A stretch of DNA of 64,000 bases from G965277745 sp965277745 (lineage in GTDB: Bacteria; Pseudomonadota; Gammaproteobacteria; Cardiobacteriales; Cardiobacteriaceae): NCBI GenBank assembly GCA_965277745.1, contig OZ255837.1, forward strand, positions 1,984,001 to 2,048,000, written 5' to 3'. A model generated the notes under the pieces. It did no database searches. It saw nothing but the letters and a program-made list of their open reading frames with translations, and was not told the DNA's origin. This document shows positions 33,223 to 41,946 of this stretch, piece by piece. Each line of letters opens with the position of its first letter. Positions within the stretch are counted from its first letter, which is position 1. The position numbers and the translations under genes were made by a program.

Positions 33223-34169
33223 ATTGTTTTGATCCGTGGGTCTAGGAGTTCCAGCAAAAGTGTTTTGCCGGTCAGCGCTTGATTGATCTGTTTTCGATCC
33301 GGGCGCCGCAGTTGGCAGAATCGAGCATAGAGAAAATGCAGGGCATAGGTATCGATGGCAGGCAAGTTTTTCGTCAGCGAAGAGAAATTTTGCCATTCAA
33401 GGGGCAGGCTGTCCAGTTGTTTTGCGAAGGCAAGCTGCTCAAGGTTGAGACAGAGTCGATCGACGACTTCTTCCTTGGGCAACTCATCAATCCGCTGCAG
33501 GAAATCGATATGTTGGCGCGGCGCGGCGCAATAGGCCGCGAATTCTCCCAGAAGAGCCAGTGGGTCGTCCTTTTCCGCGCGCGTTTCGGCGAGCGCGGCA
33601 TAGGGATTGCCGTGTTGCAAAAGTAAGGCGCGTTCCGTGGTGGCGGCAGGAATGCCTTGTTCGATCAACCAGGCGCTCGCCTCCGCCAAACTTGGCTGGG
33701 GGGCGTGAATGATTTGTGCGCGGCTGAGGATCGTCGATTTCACCGCGCGGCGATTGGCGGCACTGAGAATAAAGGCACTGTGGGGGAGAGGTTCTTCCAG
33801 GGTTTTCAGCAAGGCACTCAAGGAAAAATCGTTATAGGAATCGATTTTACCGAGAAATATCATTCGCTTATCGGCAATTGTCGGCGTAATACCGGTTTTT
33901 TGGATGAGAAGCCGGATAGCGTCGATTTTGCCGGGTTCGGCGAGAAAAATGGCGTCCGGATGCCCGTTTTTACCGAGCAAATGACAGGACTGACAGTGCC
34001 CGCAGGGCCTGTCGTGTGTTTCCTGACAGAGCACGGCGGCCATATAGAGCTTGCCCAGCGCTTCGGCATTGCCGCGCTGCGGGTCGATGAAAAGCAGGCA
34101 GTCTGGTGGAGGATCAAGCCGCCGTTCGAGACCGCAATGTGCCAGGGTGATCCATGGTGGCGCTTTCAT
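33219..34169 (-). CDS. holB: DNA polymerase III subunit delta'
   Basis: A 316-residue clamp-loader subunit. The zinc-binding cysteines appear in CGHCQSCHLL, with a preceding cysteine in AVLCQETHDRPC. The AAA+ lid landmark FILSAANRRAVKSTILSRAQ corresponds to the SRC/arginine-finger region, with SRA in place of SRC. Like other delta' subunits it lacks a working Walker A. It overlaps tmk by 4 bp (ATGA) upstream and pilZ by 4 bp downstream. This tmk-holB-pilZ order is conserved in gammaproteobacteria. Confidence 0.92.
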   Translation of the reverse strand: MKAPPWITLAHCGLERRLDPPPDCLLFIDPQRGNAEALGKLYMAAVLCQETHDRPCGHCQSCHLLGKNGHPDAIFLAEPGKIDAIRLLIQKTGITPTIADKRMIFLGKIDSYNDFSLSALLKTLEEPLPHSAFILSAANRRAVKSTILSRAQIIHAPQPSLAEASAWLIEQGIPAATTERALLLQHGNPYAALAETRAEKDDPLALLGEFAAYCAAPRQHIDFLQRIDELPKEEVVDRLCLNLEQLAFAKQLDSLPLEWQNFSSLTKNLPAIDTYALHFLYARFCQLRRPDRKQINQALTGKTLLLELLDPRIKTI

Positions 34170-34783
34170 GAAGCGATCAGTTCGTCAAGGCAAGGCACAA
34201 TTCGATCGAAAACGGCATCCACGCTGCCGCAGCCATCGATAGCGACCGCGTGCGGCAAGGTGGCGCGCGTTCGATAGCCCTCGGCTACACGCAGGAAAAA
34301 CGCGTAATCTTCCCTTTCCATTCGGTCTTTGTTCTCTTTTCGCTTTGCAAGGCGCGTTTCCACGACTTCCTCGGCAACGTCAAGGATCACAGAGAGATCC
34401 GGCTGGAAGTCTTCTTGCAGCCAATGCTCCAGGGTGGTGATTTTGCTTGGCGGCAGGCCGCGTCCGTATCCTTGGTAGGCATAGGTCGCGTCGTTGAAGC
34501 GATCGCTTAGCACCCATTCTCCACGCGCGAGACGGGGGCGGATTTCCTTGACCAGATGCTCGCAACGGGCGGCGAAGATGAGCAGGAGTTCGGTCTGCGG
34601 ATCCGGCGACAGAGAAGCAGTGAGGAGTATCTCCCGGATGGCTTCGCTGACCGCCGTGCCGCCTGGTTCGCGCGTGGTGTGCACGGTTTTGCCGCTACGG
34701 CGTAGATACGTGGCGATCTTGTGCAGTTGGGTACTTTTGCCGCTGCCTTCGGTGCCGTCGAGGACGATAAATTTTCCGCTCAC
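34166..34783 (-). CDS. tmk: Thymidylate kinase
   Basis: A 205-residue dTMP kinase that makes dTDP for DNA synthesis. The P-loop is LDGTEGSGKSTQL (residues 8-20), the DRX motif SDRFNDATYAYQG, and TREPGGTAVSEAIR follows the P-loop. The start is a GTG that overlaps the mltG stop codon in GTGA. It is in a tightly packed chain of overlapping genes, so translation is probably coupled. In the P-loop the usual EGAGK alanine is replaced by serine (EGSGK). Confidence 0.96.
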   Translation of the reverse strand: MSGKFIVLDGTEGSGKSTQLHKIATYLRRSGKTVHTTREPGGTAVSEAIREILLTASLSPDPQTELLLIFAARCEHLVKEIRPRLARGEWVLSDRFNDATYAYQGYGRGLPPSKITTLEHWLQEDFQPDLSVILDVAEEVVETRLAKRKENKDRMEREDYAFFLRVAEGYRTRATLPHAVAIDGCGSVDAVFDRIVPCLDELIAS

Positions 34784-35796
34784 GGTGATTTCCCCCGCTG
34801 CTTACGGTAGAGGCGGACGGCTTTCCGGTGTTCCGCGTAGGTATCGGAAAAGGTATGTCCGCCTTTTCCGTTTGCGACAAAATACAGCGCCTTGCCGTGA
34901 TCCGGGTGCAAAGCGGCCGCGAGGGCGGCTTTTCCGGGCATCGCGATCGGCGTCGGCGGCAAACCCATGCGGGTATAGGTATTGTAGGGGGTGTCGTTCT
35001 TCAGGTCGCTTAAGGTGAGGGTGTTGCGCGGCGTTTCCAGGCCGTAGATCACTGACGGATCGGTTTGCAGGCGCATGCCTTTTTCCAGACGGCGAATGAA
35101 GACGCCGGCTATCCGAGGACGTTCGCTTGCAATAGCGGTTTCTTTTTCGATGATCGAGGCGAGAATCAGGGCCTCGTAGGGGGAGTCGAGCGGCAAATTT
35201 TGCGCGCGGTTTTGCCAGGCGGTGTCGAGAGTATCGCGCATGGCGGCGTGTAGACGTTTTAAGAGGTCAAGATCGCTTGTTCCTCGCGTGTAATGATAGG
35301 TCTGCGGCAAAAACCAGCCTTCTAGCTCGCCGTCTATACCGACTGCTTGGGCAATTTCCGCGCGTGTTTTGCCGCTCAGCGCATGTGAAAGGTATGGCGT
35401 ATCGCCCAGTTGATGAATCAATTCGGCGAAGGTTTTGCCCGCAACGAGGCGGAACGAACGGACGATAATTTTTCCTGCCTTCATATCGGCGATCAGGCTC
35501 GCCGGGGTGGTGTCGCGCCCAATCCGGTATTCTCCAGCTTTGATCGGGACGGCGCAGCGGTGCAGGCGCGCGTAGAGTTTCACGGGCCAGGTGGTATTGA
35601 GCGCGTAGTTTTCGTGTAACTCTGCGGCCACATGGGAAAGCGTCGCCCCTTTGGGGAGGCGGATCACGGTTTCCGTGCCCGCATACAAAGGCTGCTGCAT
35701 AACGCTTTGATAGCACCAATATCCCGCGCCCAGTATCGCAAGTGCGGTCAGAACCCCCGCCAGCAGCATACTTGTGAATGGTTTTTTAAGGCGCAT
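34780..35796 (-). CDS. mltG: Endolytic murein transglycosylase
   Basis: A 338-residue YceG/MltG protein that cuts nascent peptidoglycan and limits glycan chain length. A single N-terminal membrane segment (LAGVLTALAILGAGYWCY) anchors it, followed by a LysM-like region and the catalytic domain. The key glutamate sits in ILASIIEKETAI, and the RLEKGMRLQTDPSVIYGL block follows. It lies 6 bp after fabF and overlaps tmk by 4 bp, the order usual in gammaproteobacteria. Confidence 0.95.
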   Translation of the reverse strand: MRLKKPFTSMLLAGVLTALAILGAGYWCYQSVMQQPLYAGTETVIRLPKGATLSHVAAELHENYALNTTWPVKLYARLHRCAVPIKAGEYRIGRDTTPASLIADMKAGKIIVRSFRLVAGKTFAELIHQLGDTPYLSHALSGKTRAEIAQAVGIDGELEGWFLPQTYHYTRGTSDLDLLKRLHAAMRDTLDTAWQNRAQNLPLDSPYEALILASIIEKETAIASERPRIAGVFIRRLEKGMRLQTDPSVIYGLETPRNTLTLSDLKNDTPYNTYTRMGLPPTPIAMPGKAALAAALHPDHGKALYFVANGKGGHTFSDTYAEHRKAVRLYRKQRGKSP

Positions 35797-35802
35797 CTTC
35801 TG

Positions 35803-37062
35803 TCAGATTTTGCGGAAGATCAGCGTGGCGTTGGTGCCACCGAAACCGAAGGAGTTTGACATGGCGATATCGAGTTTGGCCTGCCGCGCGGTTTGCGCGC
35901 AGTAATCCAGATCACAATCCGGATCCGGGATGTCGAGATTGAGGGTCGGCGGGATCACTTGTTCATTGAGGGCGAGCAAGGTGAAGATGGCTTCCAGTCC
36001 ACCGGCGGCGCCGAGAGTATGCCCGGTCATTGATTTGGTGCTGCTCATCACCGTGCGGTAGGCATGATCGCCGAAAGCCTGTTTGACCGCTCGTGTCTCC
36101 GCGAGATCACCGATCGGCGTGGAAGTGCCGTGGGCGTTGATGTAATCCACTTCCTGAGGCGCGATGCCGGCGTCTTGCATCGCCAGTTTCATGCAGCGGG
36201 CGGCGCCATCGCCTTCTGGATGGGCGGCGGTGATGTGGTGGGCATCGCCGCTCATCCCCATACCGATCATTTCTCCGTAGACAGTGGCACCGCGTTTCTG
36301 CGCGTTTTCCAGCGTTTCCAGCACGAGTACGCCGGCACCGTCGCCAAGGACGAAGCCGTCACGCTCTTTGTCCCAGGGACGCGAGGCGCTTTCCGGACTG
36401 TCGTTGCGCGTTGAGAGTGCTTTGGCCGCGGCAAAACCGGCGATACCCATGTCGTTGCCGGCCATCTCCGCGCCGCCGGCGATCATCACTTTGGCGTCCC
36501 CATACTGAATCATTCGGTAAGCCTGGGCGATACAATGGCTTCCACTGGCGCAGGCGGTGGCAGTGGCGAGGTTGGGGCCTTTCAGGCCGTAACGAATGGA
36601 AAGATTGCCGGAAATCATGTTGATGATATTGCTTGGCACGTAAAATGGCGAGATGCGTCGTGCGCCTTTTTCCAAGAATGTTTTGTAGCCGGAGAGCATG
36701 CCGGCCAAGCCGCCGATTCCCGAACCGATGCAAACCCCGCTGCGCTCGCAAAGCGCTTCGTCGTAAAAGTCCAGTCCACTGCTCTCGATCGCCTGTATGC
36801 CTGCAGCCATGCCGTAATGGATGAACGCATCCATTTTCCGTGCTTCCTTGCTGCTTAGGTAACGCTTGAGATCGAATCCGCTGACCGCGCCACGAAAGGT
36901 TACCGGTAGGGCGCTCGTGTCGTAATCGCGAATCGAACGGATGCCGGAAATGCCGTTGCTGATATTCTCCCAGGCGCTTGCGATGGTGCTTCCGACCGGG
37001 CTGACAATGCCCATGCCCGTCACGACAACTCGATTGAGTTGTCGTGTCGTAGTGGGGTTCAT
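35803..37062 (-). CDS. fabF: Beta-ketoacyl-ACP synthase II
   Basis: A 419-residue condensing enzyme elongating acyl-ACP with malonyl-ACP in type II fatty-acid synthesis. The catalytic cysteine is in ATACASGSHCIA (about residue 168). The two histidines are in NAHGTSTPIGD and in SMTGHTLGAAGG. The start MNPTTTRQLNRVVVTGMG is accepted, although the first few residues before VVVTG vary in the family. It lies 82 bp after acpP and 6 bp before mltG. Confidence 0.97.
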   Translation of the reverse strand: MNPTTTRQLNRVVVTGMGIVSPVGSTIASAWENISNGISGIRSIRDYDTSALPVTFRGAVSGFDLKRYLSSKEARKMDAFIHYGMAAGIQAIESSGLDFYDEALCERSGVCIGSGIGGLAGMLSGYKTFLEKGARRISPFYVPSNIINMISGNLSIRYGLKGPNLATATACASGSHCIAQAYRMIQYGDAKVMIAGGAEMAGNDMGIAGFAAAKALSTRNDSPESASRPWDKERDGFVLGDGAGVLVLETLENAQKRGATVYGEMIGMGMSGDAHHITAAHPEGDGAARCMKLAMQDAGIAPQEVDYINAHGTSTPIGDLAETRAVKQAFGDHAYRTVMSSTKSMTGHTLGAAGGLEAIFTLLALNEQVIPPTLNLDIPDPDCDLDYCAQTARQAKLDIAMSNSFGFGGTNATLIFRKI

Positions 37063-37144
37063 AACGGTTCGCTCCCGCGCTATCGTGAAAAAACCACAGC
37101 AGCGTGTCCAGCTACCGTGGCTTTACTTTGAGAAGAAGTTCGGG

Positions 37145-37384
37145 TCAAGCCTGGTTGGCTTTCACAAAATCAATCGCGGACTGCACGGTCGTTATTTTTT
37201 CCGCTTCTTCATCGGGAATTTCGCAATCGAATTCTTTTTCAAGAGACATCACCAATTCGACAAGATCCAAGGAATCCGCGCCAAGATCGTCGATGAAATG
37301 CGCTTCTGGTTTGACCTGCGCTTCGTCAACGCTGAGTTGTTCGGCGATCACTTTGGTGACGCGGTCTTCGATTTTATTACTCAT
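37145..37384 (-). CDS. acpP: Acyl carrier protein
   Basis: A 79-residue acidic carrier of fatty-acyl intermediates. The serine to which phosphopantetheine is attached lies in LGADSLDLVELVMSLE (Ser38 or so). The length and sequence are typical, MSNKIEDRVTKVIAEQL to the end. It is separated from fabG and fabF by about 80 bp on each side, as is common because acpP is often expressed at higher level from its own signals. Confidence 0.98.
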   Translation of the reverse strand: MSNKIEDRVTKVIAEQLSVDEAQVKPEAHFIDDLGADSLDLVELVMSLEKEFDCEIPDEEAEKITTVQSAIDFVKANQA

Positions 37385-37464
37385 TTATATGGTTCCTATT
37401 CGTTAAATGAATTGCTGCATTATACTGAAATAGCCGAGGGCTGTCATGAATTGACGAGCAAGCG

Positions 37465-38208
37465 CTAACTCATGTACATGCCGCCATTGATATGCAGGGT
37501 CTCGCCGGTGACATAAGCGGCTCGGGTAAAATACAAGACGGCGTCGGCGATCTCCTGTGGTATGCCAAGACGTCCCAATGGCACGAGCTCGACCAGTGCG
37601 CGCTGCTGGGTTTCGGGCAAGGCGTCAGTCATATCGGTGGCGATGAGTCCCGGCGCCACCACGTTCACGGTGATTCCTCTTGAAGCGACTTCTCGCGCCA
37701 ATGATTTGGAAAAACCGATCAGGCCGGCTTTGGCGGCGGCGTAGTTGGTCTGCCCGGGATTACCCATCAAGCCGACCACCGAGGCAATACTGACGATGCG
37801 CCCGAAACGCGCCTTCATCATGTCCTTGAGGACGACCTTGCTCAAGCGATAGATGCTGTTCAGATTGGTGTCGATGACCGAATCCCACTGTTCCCGTTTC
37901 ATCCGTATCAGCAGGTTGTCATCGGTGATACCGGCGTTGTTCACCAGCACATCGACCGCGCCGAATTCAGCTTTCGTTTTGGCGATCAGCGCGTCGACGG
38001 CGGACGGATGATTGACGTCAAGCACCATGCCACGGCCGCGTATTCCGTCGTCGCGTAAGCGCTCGCCAATTGCCTCGGCACCCGCTTCGGAGGTGGCGGT
38101 ACCGATCGTCGTGTAGCCATTTTTACCCAGCGTTGCCAACACCGCACGACCGATGCCGCGGCTGGCACCCGTAACCAGGGCGATTTTTTCTTCTTTTTCT
38201 TCACTCAT
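37465..38208 (-). CDS. fabG: 3-oxoacyl-ACP reductase
   Basis: A 247-residue NADPH-dependent short-chain reductase of the fatty-acid cycle. The nucleotide motif is VTGASRGIGRAV (residues 12-23), NNAGITDDNL follows, and the catalytic serine, tyrosine and lysine lie in SIASVVGLMGNPGQTNYAAAKAG. The start overlaps the fabD stop by one base (TGATG). Length is typical. Confidence 0.97.
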   Translation of the reverse strand: MSEEKEEKIALVTGASRGIGRAVLATLGKNGYTTIGTATSEAGAEAIGERLRDDGIRGRGMVLDVNHPSAVDALIAKTKAEFGAVDVLVNNAGITDDNLLIRMKREQWDSVIDTNLNSIYRLSKVVLKDMMKARFGRIVSIASVVGLMGNPGQTNYAAAKAGLIGFSKSLAREVASRGITVNVVAPGLIATDMTDALPETQQRALVELVPLGRLGIPQEIADAVLYFTRAAYVTGETLHINGGMYMS

Positions 38209-39143
38209 CAGGTGTTTTCCAGTAGCGTCTTGACTTTGTCCAGAGCCTCCGGTCGGTCGAACGCCACGGTGTCGATCGCCGAAGTGATTTTTTTGTTCAA
38301 CCCCGTCAGCACTTTTCCCGGGCTGGCTTCAATGCATTTTCCGACCCCGAGGTGGGCCAGTTTCTCTATGCAGCGCGTCCATAAGACCGGACTGTAGAGT
38401 TGGGCACCGAGCGCACTTTCAATGCCGAATTTGTTGTGCCGTGGCTCGGCATCGACATTGTAGATGATTTCGATAGCAGGGTCTTGCCAGTGCACTTGAT
38501 CCAGGGACAGGCTGAATTTGGCGGCGGCCGGTCGCATCAGTGGGCTGTGCGCGGGCACGCTTATCGGCAAGGGCAGGGCGCGTTTGGCGCCGGCTTCCTT
38601 GGCGGCGGCGATCACTTTTTCGACGGCGATTTTTTTGCCCGCGATGACGATTTGCTGCGGAGAATTGTAGTTGGCGGGGGTGACTTCTCCTCCGACTTTG
38701 TCGCACAACTGCGAAACCTCCTTGTCGCTCAAGCCGATAATAGCCGCCATGGCGCCTTCACCGCTCGGCGTCGCTTTCTGCATCAGTTCGCCGCGCTTGT
38801 GTACCAGGGGAACGGCTTCCGCGAAAGTCATCGCGCCCGCCGCGCAGAGTGCGGTGTATTCTCCAAGGGAATGCCCGGCGAGGTAGTCGGGAACGAGACC
38901 GGTCTCTTGCTTGAGGATCTCGTAACTCACATAGCCGGCGACGAGCAGGATCGGTTGTGTGTAGATCGTCTGGTTGAGGCGGGCGTCGCTGTCGTTTTGG
39001 CAGATGTCCCAGAGATCGCAGCCCAGGAGGTCGCTCGCTTCTTGGTAACGTGACTTGACCAGTGGATAGGACGCGGCGAATTCTTTCATCATGCCAACAA
39101 ATTGAGATCCCTGACCGGGGAAGACGACGGCAGTGGCACTCAT
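38208..39143 (-). CDS. fabD: Malonyl-CoA:ACP transacylase
   Basis: A 311-residue acyltransferase that loads malonate onto ACP. FPGQGSQFVGM opens the protein, the nucleophilic serine is in AGHSLGEYTALCAAG, and the catalytic histidine region is LPISVPAHSPLM. The frame is open about 35 codons upstream, but the ATG at 39143 follows GGAGAA and starts at the conserved MSATAVVFPGQG. It lies 17 bp after fabH and overlaps fabG by one base. Confidence 0.97.
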   Translation of the reverse strand: MSATAVVFPGQGSQFVGMMKEFAASYPLVKSRYQEASDLLGCDLWDICQNDSDARLNQTIYTQPILLVAGYVSYEILKQETGLVPDYLAGHSLGEYTALCAAGAMTFAEAVPLVHKRGELMQKATPSGEGAMAAIIGLSDKEVSQLCDKVGGEVTPANYNSPQQIVIAGKKIAVEKVIAAAKEAGAKRALPLPISVPAHSPLMRPAAAKFSLSLDQVHWQDPAIEIIYNVDAEPRHNKFGIESALGAQLYSPVLWTRCIEKLAHLGVGKCIEASPGKVLTGLNKKITSAIDTVAFDRPEALDKVKTLLENT

Positions 39144-39160
39144 AAGTGTTCTCCTTCGGT

Positions 39161-40129
39161 TCAATAAGTCAAGATGCAACCACCCCAGGTGAATCCGCTG
39201 CCGAACGCCTCGAGCAGTAAGGTCTGCCCGCGCTGGATGCGGCCGCAACGGATACCGTGATCGAGCGCCAACGGAACGGACGCCGCCGAGGTGTTGGCGT
39301 GGCGGTCGACGGTGACGATCACTTTTTCCATTGGCAGATCGAGATGATCCGCGGTTGCTCGTATGATCCGCAAGTTTGCCTGATGTGGCACCAGAAAATC
39401 AATATCTTCGCGTGACATGCGGCAGGTCTCGAGCAGTTCTCCGACCAGTGAGGACAAACTGCGAACGGCGATCTTGAACACCTCACGACCCTGCATCTGC
39501 ACCATGCGGGAGATTTTGCCGTTTTGGTCGCGGGCGATACCAGGTCCACCTGGCGCCCGCAATAGATTGCCTTGACCGCCATCACTGTGCAAAACGCAGC
39601 CGTGAATACCGGGAGTCTCGGCAGCCGTAACGATCACCGCGCCGGCGCCGTCGCCGAAAAGCACTGCGGTTTTGCGGTCTTCCCAGTCAAGATTCGCGCT
39701 CATCAATTCGCTGCCAACGATCAATACACAACGTGCCATGCCGCTTTTGATGTAGGCGTCTGCCGTGGTCATGGCGTAGATGAAACCGGAGCAAGCCGCC
39801 TCGATGTCCATCGCCGCGATCGTCCGGCAACCGAGTCTTCTTTGTAACTGGCTCGCGTTACTTGGGAAAATGTGCTCCGGCGTGGAGGTTGCAACGAGGA
39901 TCAAGTCGAGGTCTTCAGCTGTGTAGGGTGAAGCTTCGAGTGCCCGTCGTGCCGCCCTGTAAGCCATGTCCGTACTGCTTTCGTCTGCTGCGACGATATG
40001 ACGTTCGACGATTCCGGTGCGACTTTTGATCCATTCGTTGGACGTGTCCATCCTGTTCGCCAGATCCTCGTTGGTCAACGTTTTTTCCGGTAGGTAGCCG
40101 CCGCTTGCAACGAGGCGGGTGTATTTCAT
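39161..40129 (-). CDS. fabH: Beta-ketoacyl-ACP synthase III
   Basis: A 322-residue enzyme that starts fatty-acid synthesis from acetyl-CoA and malonyl-ACP. The Cys-His-Asn triad is visible in DIEAACSGFIYAM, VPHQANLRI and RHANTSAASVPLAL. The ATG at 40129 gives the family N-terminus MKYTRLVASGGYLPE and overlaps the plsX stop by one base (TGATG). The long upstream open frame is a shadow of plsX. Confidence 0.97.
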   Translation of the reverse strand: MKYTRLVASGGYLPEKTLTNEDLANRMDTSNEWIKSRTGIVERHIVAADESSTDMAYRAARRALEASPYTAEDLDLILVATSTPEHIFPSNASQLQRRLGCRTIAAMDIEAACSGFIYAMTTADAYIKSGMARCVLIVGSELMSANLDWEDRKTAVLFGDGAGAVIVTAAETPGIHGCVLHSDGGQGNLLRAPGGPGIARDQNGKISRMVQMQGREVFKIAVRSLSSLVGELLETCRMSREDIDFLVPHQANLRIIRATADHLDLPMEKVIVTVDRHANTSAASVPLALDHGIRCGRIQRGQTLLLEAFGSGFTWGGCILTY

Positions 40130-41169
40130 CAATTTACCTTTTCCTCTGCGTTTAAGTGGATGCGGCCCAAGTGGTGGCGGATATGATCCAATACCCCGTT
40201 TCTCGCCTCCAGACGGGCGATATCGATGGCGTTGGCGTAAGCCAGTGGGTCGGCGTTGCCGTGACTTTTGACGACGATACCCTGCAAGCCAAGCAGGGTC
40301 GCGCCATTGTACATGCGTGGGTCGATATGTTTTTTCAGATTTTTGAGGACCGGAAACGCAAAAAGGGCGCTCAGCTTGGTCAACCAGTTGCGCCGGAATT
40401 CCCGCTCGATGCCGAACTGGATGAAGTTGGCCAGCCCTTCTACGGTTTTCAGCGTCACGTTGCCGACAAAACCGTCGCAAACGACGACATCCAGTCCTTC
40501 TTTGAGGAAAATATCGTTGCCTTCGATAAAGCCTATATAGTGGATGGGTGCTGTGGCAAGCAGTTTGTCCGCTTCTTTGACCCTGTCGCTGCCCTTGATC
40601 GCTTCTTCGCCGATATTGAGCAGACCGACGCGCGGCGACTGATTGCCGTCGAGCGCGCGGGTCAGTTCGGAACCCATGATGGCGAATTGTTCGAGTTGCT
40701 CGGCTTTGGCCTCGACATTGGCGCCGAGATCCAACCAGTGGACGTGACCATAGTGGGTAGGCAAAGTGGCGCAGATCGCCGGGCGGGAAATGCCGGGCAA
40801 CATCTTGAGGATGTAACGCGCGCTCGCCATCAGGGCGCCGGTGTTGCCGGCACTGACGCAAGCCGCTGCGCGGCCGTCACGGACCAGTTCGATGGCTCGC
40901 CACATCGAGGAATCATTTTTGCGGCGCAGAACGCTTGTCGGTGCCTCGTCCATTGCGACGACCTGGGAACAATTCACGATTTCGATATTGCGCGGCGTGA
41001 TCCTGGTAAACAGGCGGTGCTTCTCGATTTTGGTTTGATCACCGACTAGGAACAGCTTCAGGTCGGCAAGCCGCGACTGCGTGTGGATGACCGCCGCCAG
41101 CGTGACATCCAGACCGATATCCCCCCCCATGGTATCGATGGCGATTGCCAATTCCGTTGTGGCGGTCAT
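40129..41169 (-). CDS. plsX: Phosphate acyltransferase
   Basis: A 346-residue enzyme forming acyl-phosphate from acyl-ACP for phospholipid synthesis by PlsY/PlsC. Family landmarks are the N-terminal IAIDTMGGDIGLDVT, the central VSAGNTGALMASA, LDLGANVEAKAEQL and the C-terminal GIVVKSHGNADPLAYANAI. It starts 12 bp after rpmF, as in most gammaproteobacteria. Length is normal. Confidence 0.96.
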   Translation of the reverse strand: MTATTELAIAIDTMGGDIGLDVTLAAVIHTQSRLADLKLFLVGDQTKIEKHRLFTRITPRNIEIVNCSQVVAMDEAPTSVLRRKNDSSMWRAIELVRDGRAAACVSAGNTGALMASARYILKMLPGISRPAICATLPTHYGHVHWLDLGANVEAKAEQLEQFAIMGSELTRALDGNQSPRVGLLNIGEEAIKGSDRVKEADKLLATAPIHYIGFIEGNDIFLKEGLDVVVCDGFVGNVTLKTVEGLANFIQFGIEREFRRNWLTKLSALFAFPVLKNLKKHIDPRMYNGATLLGLQGIVVKSHGNADPLAYANAIDIARLEARNGVLDHIRHHLGRIHLNAEEKVN

Positions 41170-41181
41170 GGTCTGTTGGGT

Positions 41182-41385
41182 TTATTCTTCGTCTTCGCTT
41201 GCAGCGGTTTCGACCGCCTGGACAACGACCTGATGGCCACGATAGAAACCGTCTTTGGTCAGGTGATGACGACGGTGGCGTTCACCGCTTTGAGTGTCCG
41301 TGGACAGGGTGGTATGGCGCAGTGCGTCATGGGCACGGCGCATACCGCGTTTGGACGGTGTTTTACGATTTTTTTGCACGGCCAT
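41182..41385 (-). CDS. rpmF: 50S ribosomal protein L32
   Basis: A 67-residue basic protein of the large subunit. MAVQKNRKTPSKRGMRRAHDAL is the L32 signature. The C-terminus is acidic (ETAASEDEE) and a little longer than in E. coli. The zinc-binding cysteine motif of some L32 paralogues is absent, so this is a zinc-independent type. It lies between yceD and plsX, the standard order. Confidence 0.97.
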   Translation of the reverse strand: MAVQKNRKTPSKRGMRRAHDALRHTTLSTDTQSGERHRRHHLTKDGFYRGHQVVVQAVETAASEDEE

Positions 41386-41390
41386 TATGG

Positions 41391-41909
41391 TTACTCCTTT
41401 TTCATCGAGTCTTTCAATGCGGCCAGCGCGGCGAATGGGGTACCATGCGACGGCGACACTATGTCACCGGCGTGCGCGGGCGGCTCACAGTTCTCGTGCT
41501 TGGCAATCATCGGAACCGCCAAAAGCACTTCTTCTTCCAAAAACCACGCCACATCCAGTTGATTGTCGGCGCAAATCAATGTTTCCTTTCTCTCCTCTAC
41601 GGCGTCTTCCTCGGTGGCATGGTGAATCAGACGGTAGTCGAAACGATGCTTGAGCGGCCAATTCATCGCATCAAGGCAACGTTGACAGATAAGAATCAAC
41701 TCTACCTCGAGCGTTCCGCTCAGATGAGCGTGGTTGTCTTCATCCACCGTGCCTTCCAGAGTGAAAGCAATTGCCGAAGCGTTATCGCTCCATTGTCTGA
41801 TCTCGCGAGTCTCGCGGATCGGCAGCGTCCCGCTCAAAAGCCCTCGTGTGCGGGTAAACGCCCAAGGATCAATACATTGCGCAAGCCGCGCGGCAGGATG
41901 GCGCATCAT
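41391..41909 (-). CDS. yceD: YceD-family (DUF177) protein
   Basis: A 172-residue protein of the DUF177 family that precedes rpmF in most proteobacteria and is linked to 23S rRNA processing or ribosome assembly. The conserved core is LICQRCLDAMNWPL with CxxC, followed by acidic VEERKETLICAD and the DVAWFLEEEVLLAVPMIAKHENC block. It starts with two adjacent ATGs behind AAGGAG. It ends 5 bp before rpmF, so both are likely co-expressed. Confidence 0.9.
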   Translation of the reverse strand: MMRHPAARLAQCIDPWAFTRTRGLLSGTLPIRETREIRQWSDNASAIAFTLEGTVDEDNHAHLSGTLEVELILICQRCLDAMNWPLKHRFDYRLIHHATEEDAVEERKETLICADNQLDVAWFLEEEVLLAVPMIAKHENCEPPAHAGDIVSPSHGTPFAALAALKDSMKKE

Positions 41910-41946
41910 AACTCTTAACTCCTTGCCGTGTCAAAAACAGGTGTCT

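Noticed and set aside
40156..41049. 297-codon plus-strand frame opposite plsX
   Set aside because: Shadow of plsX; no family match and antisense to an operon with tight gene overlaps.
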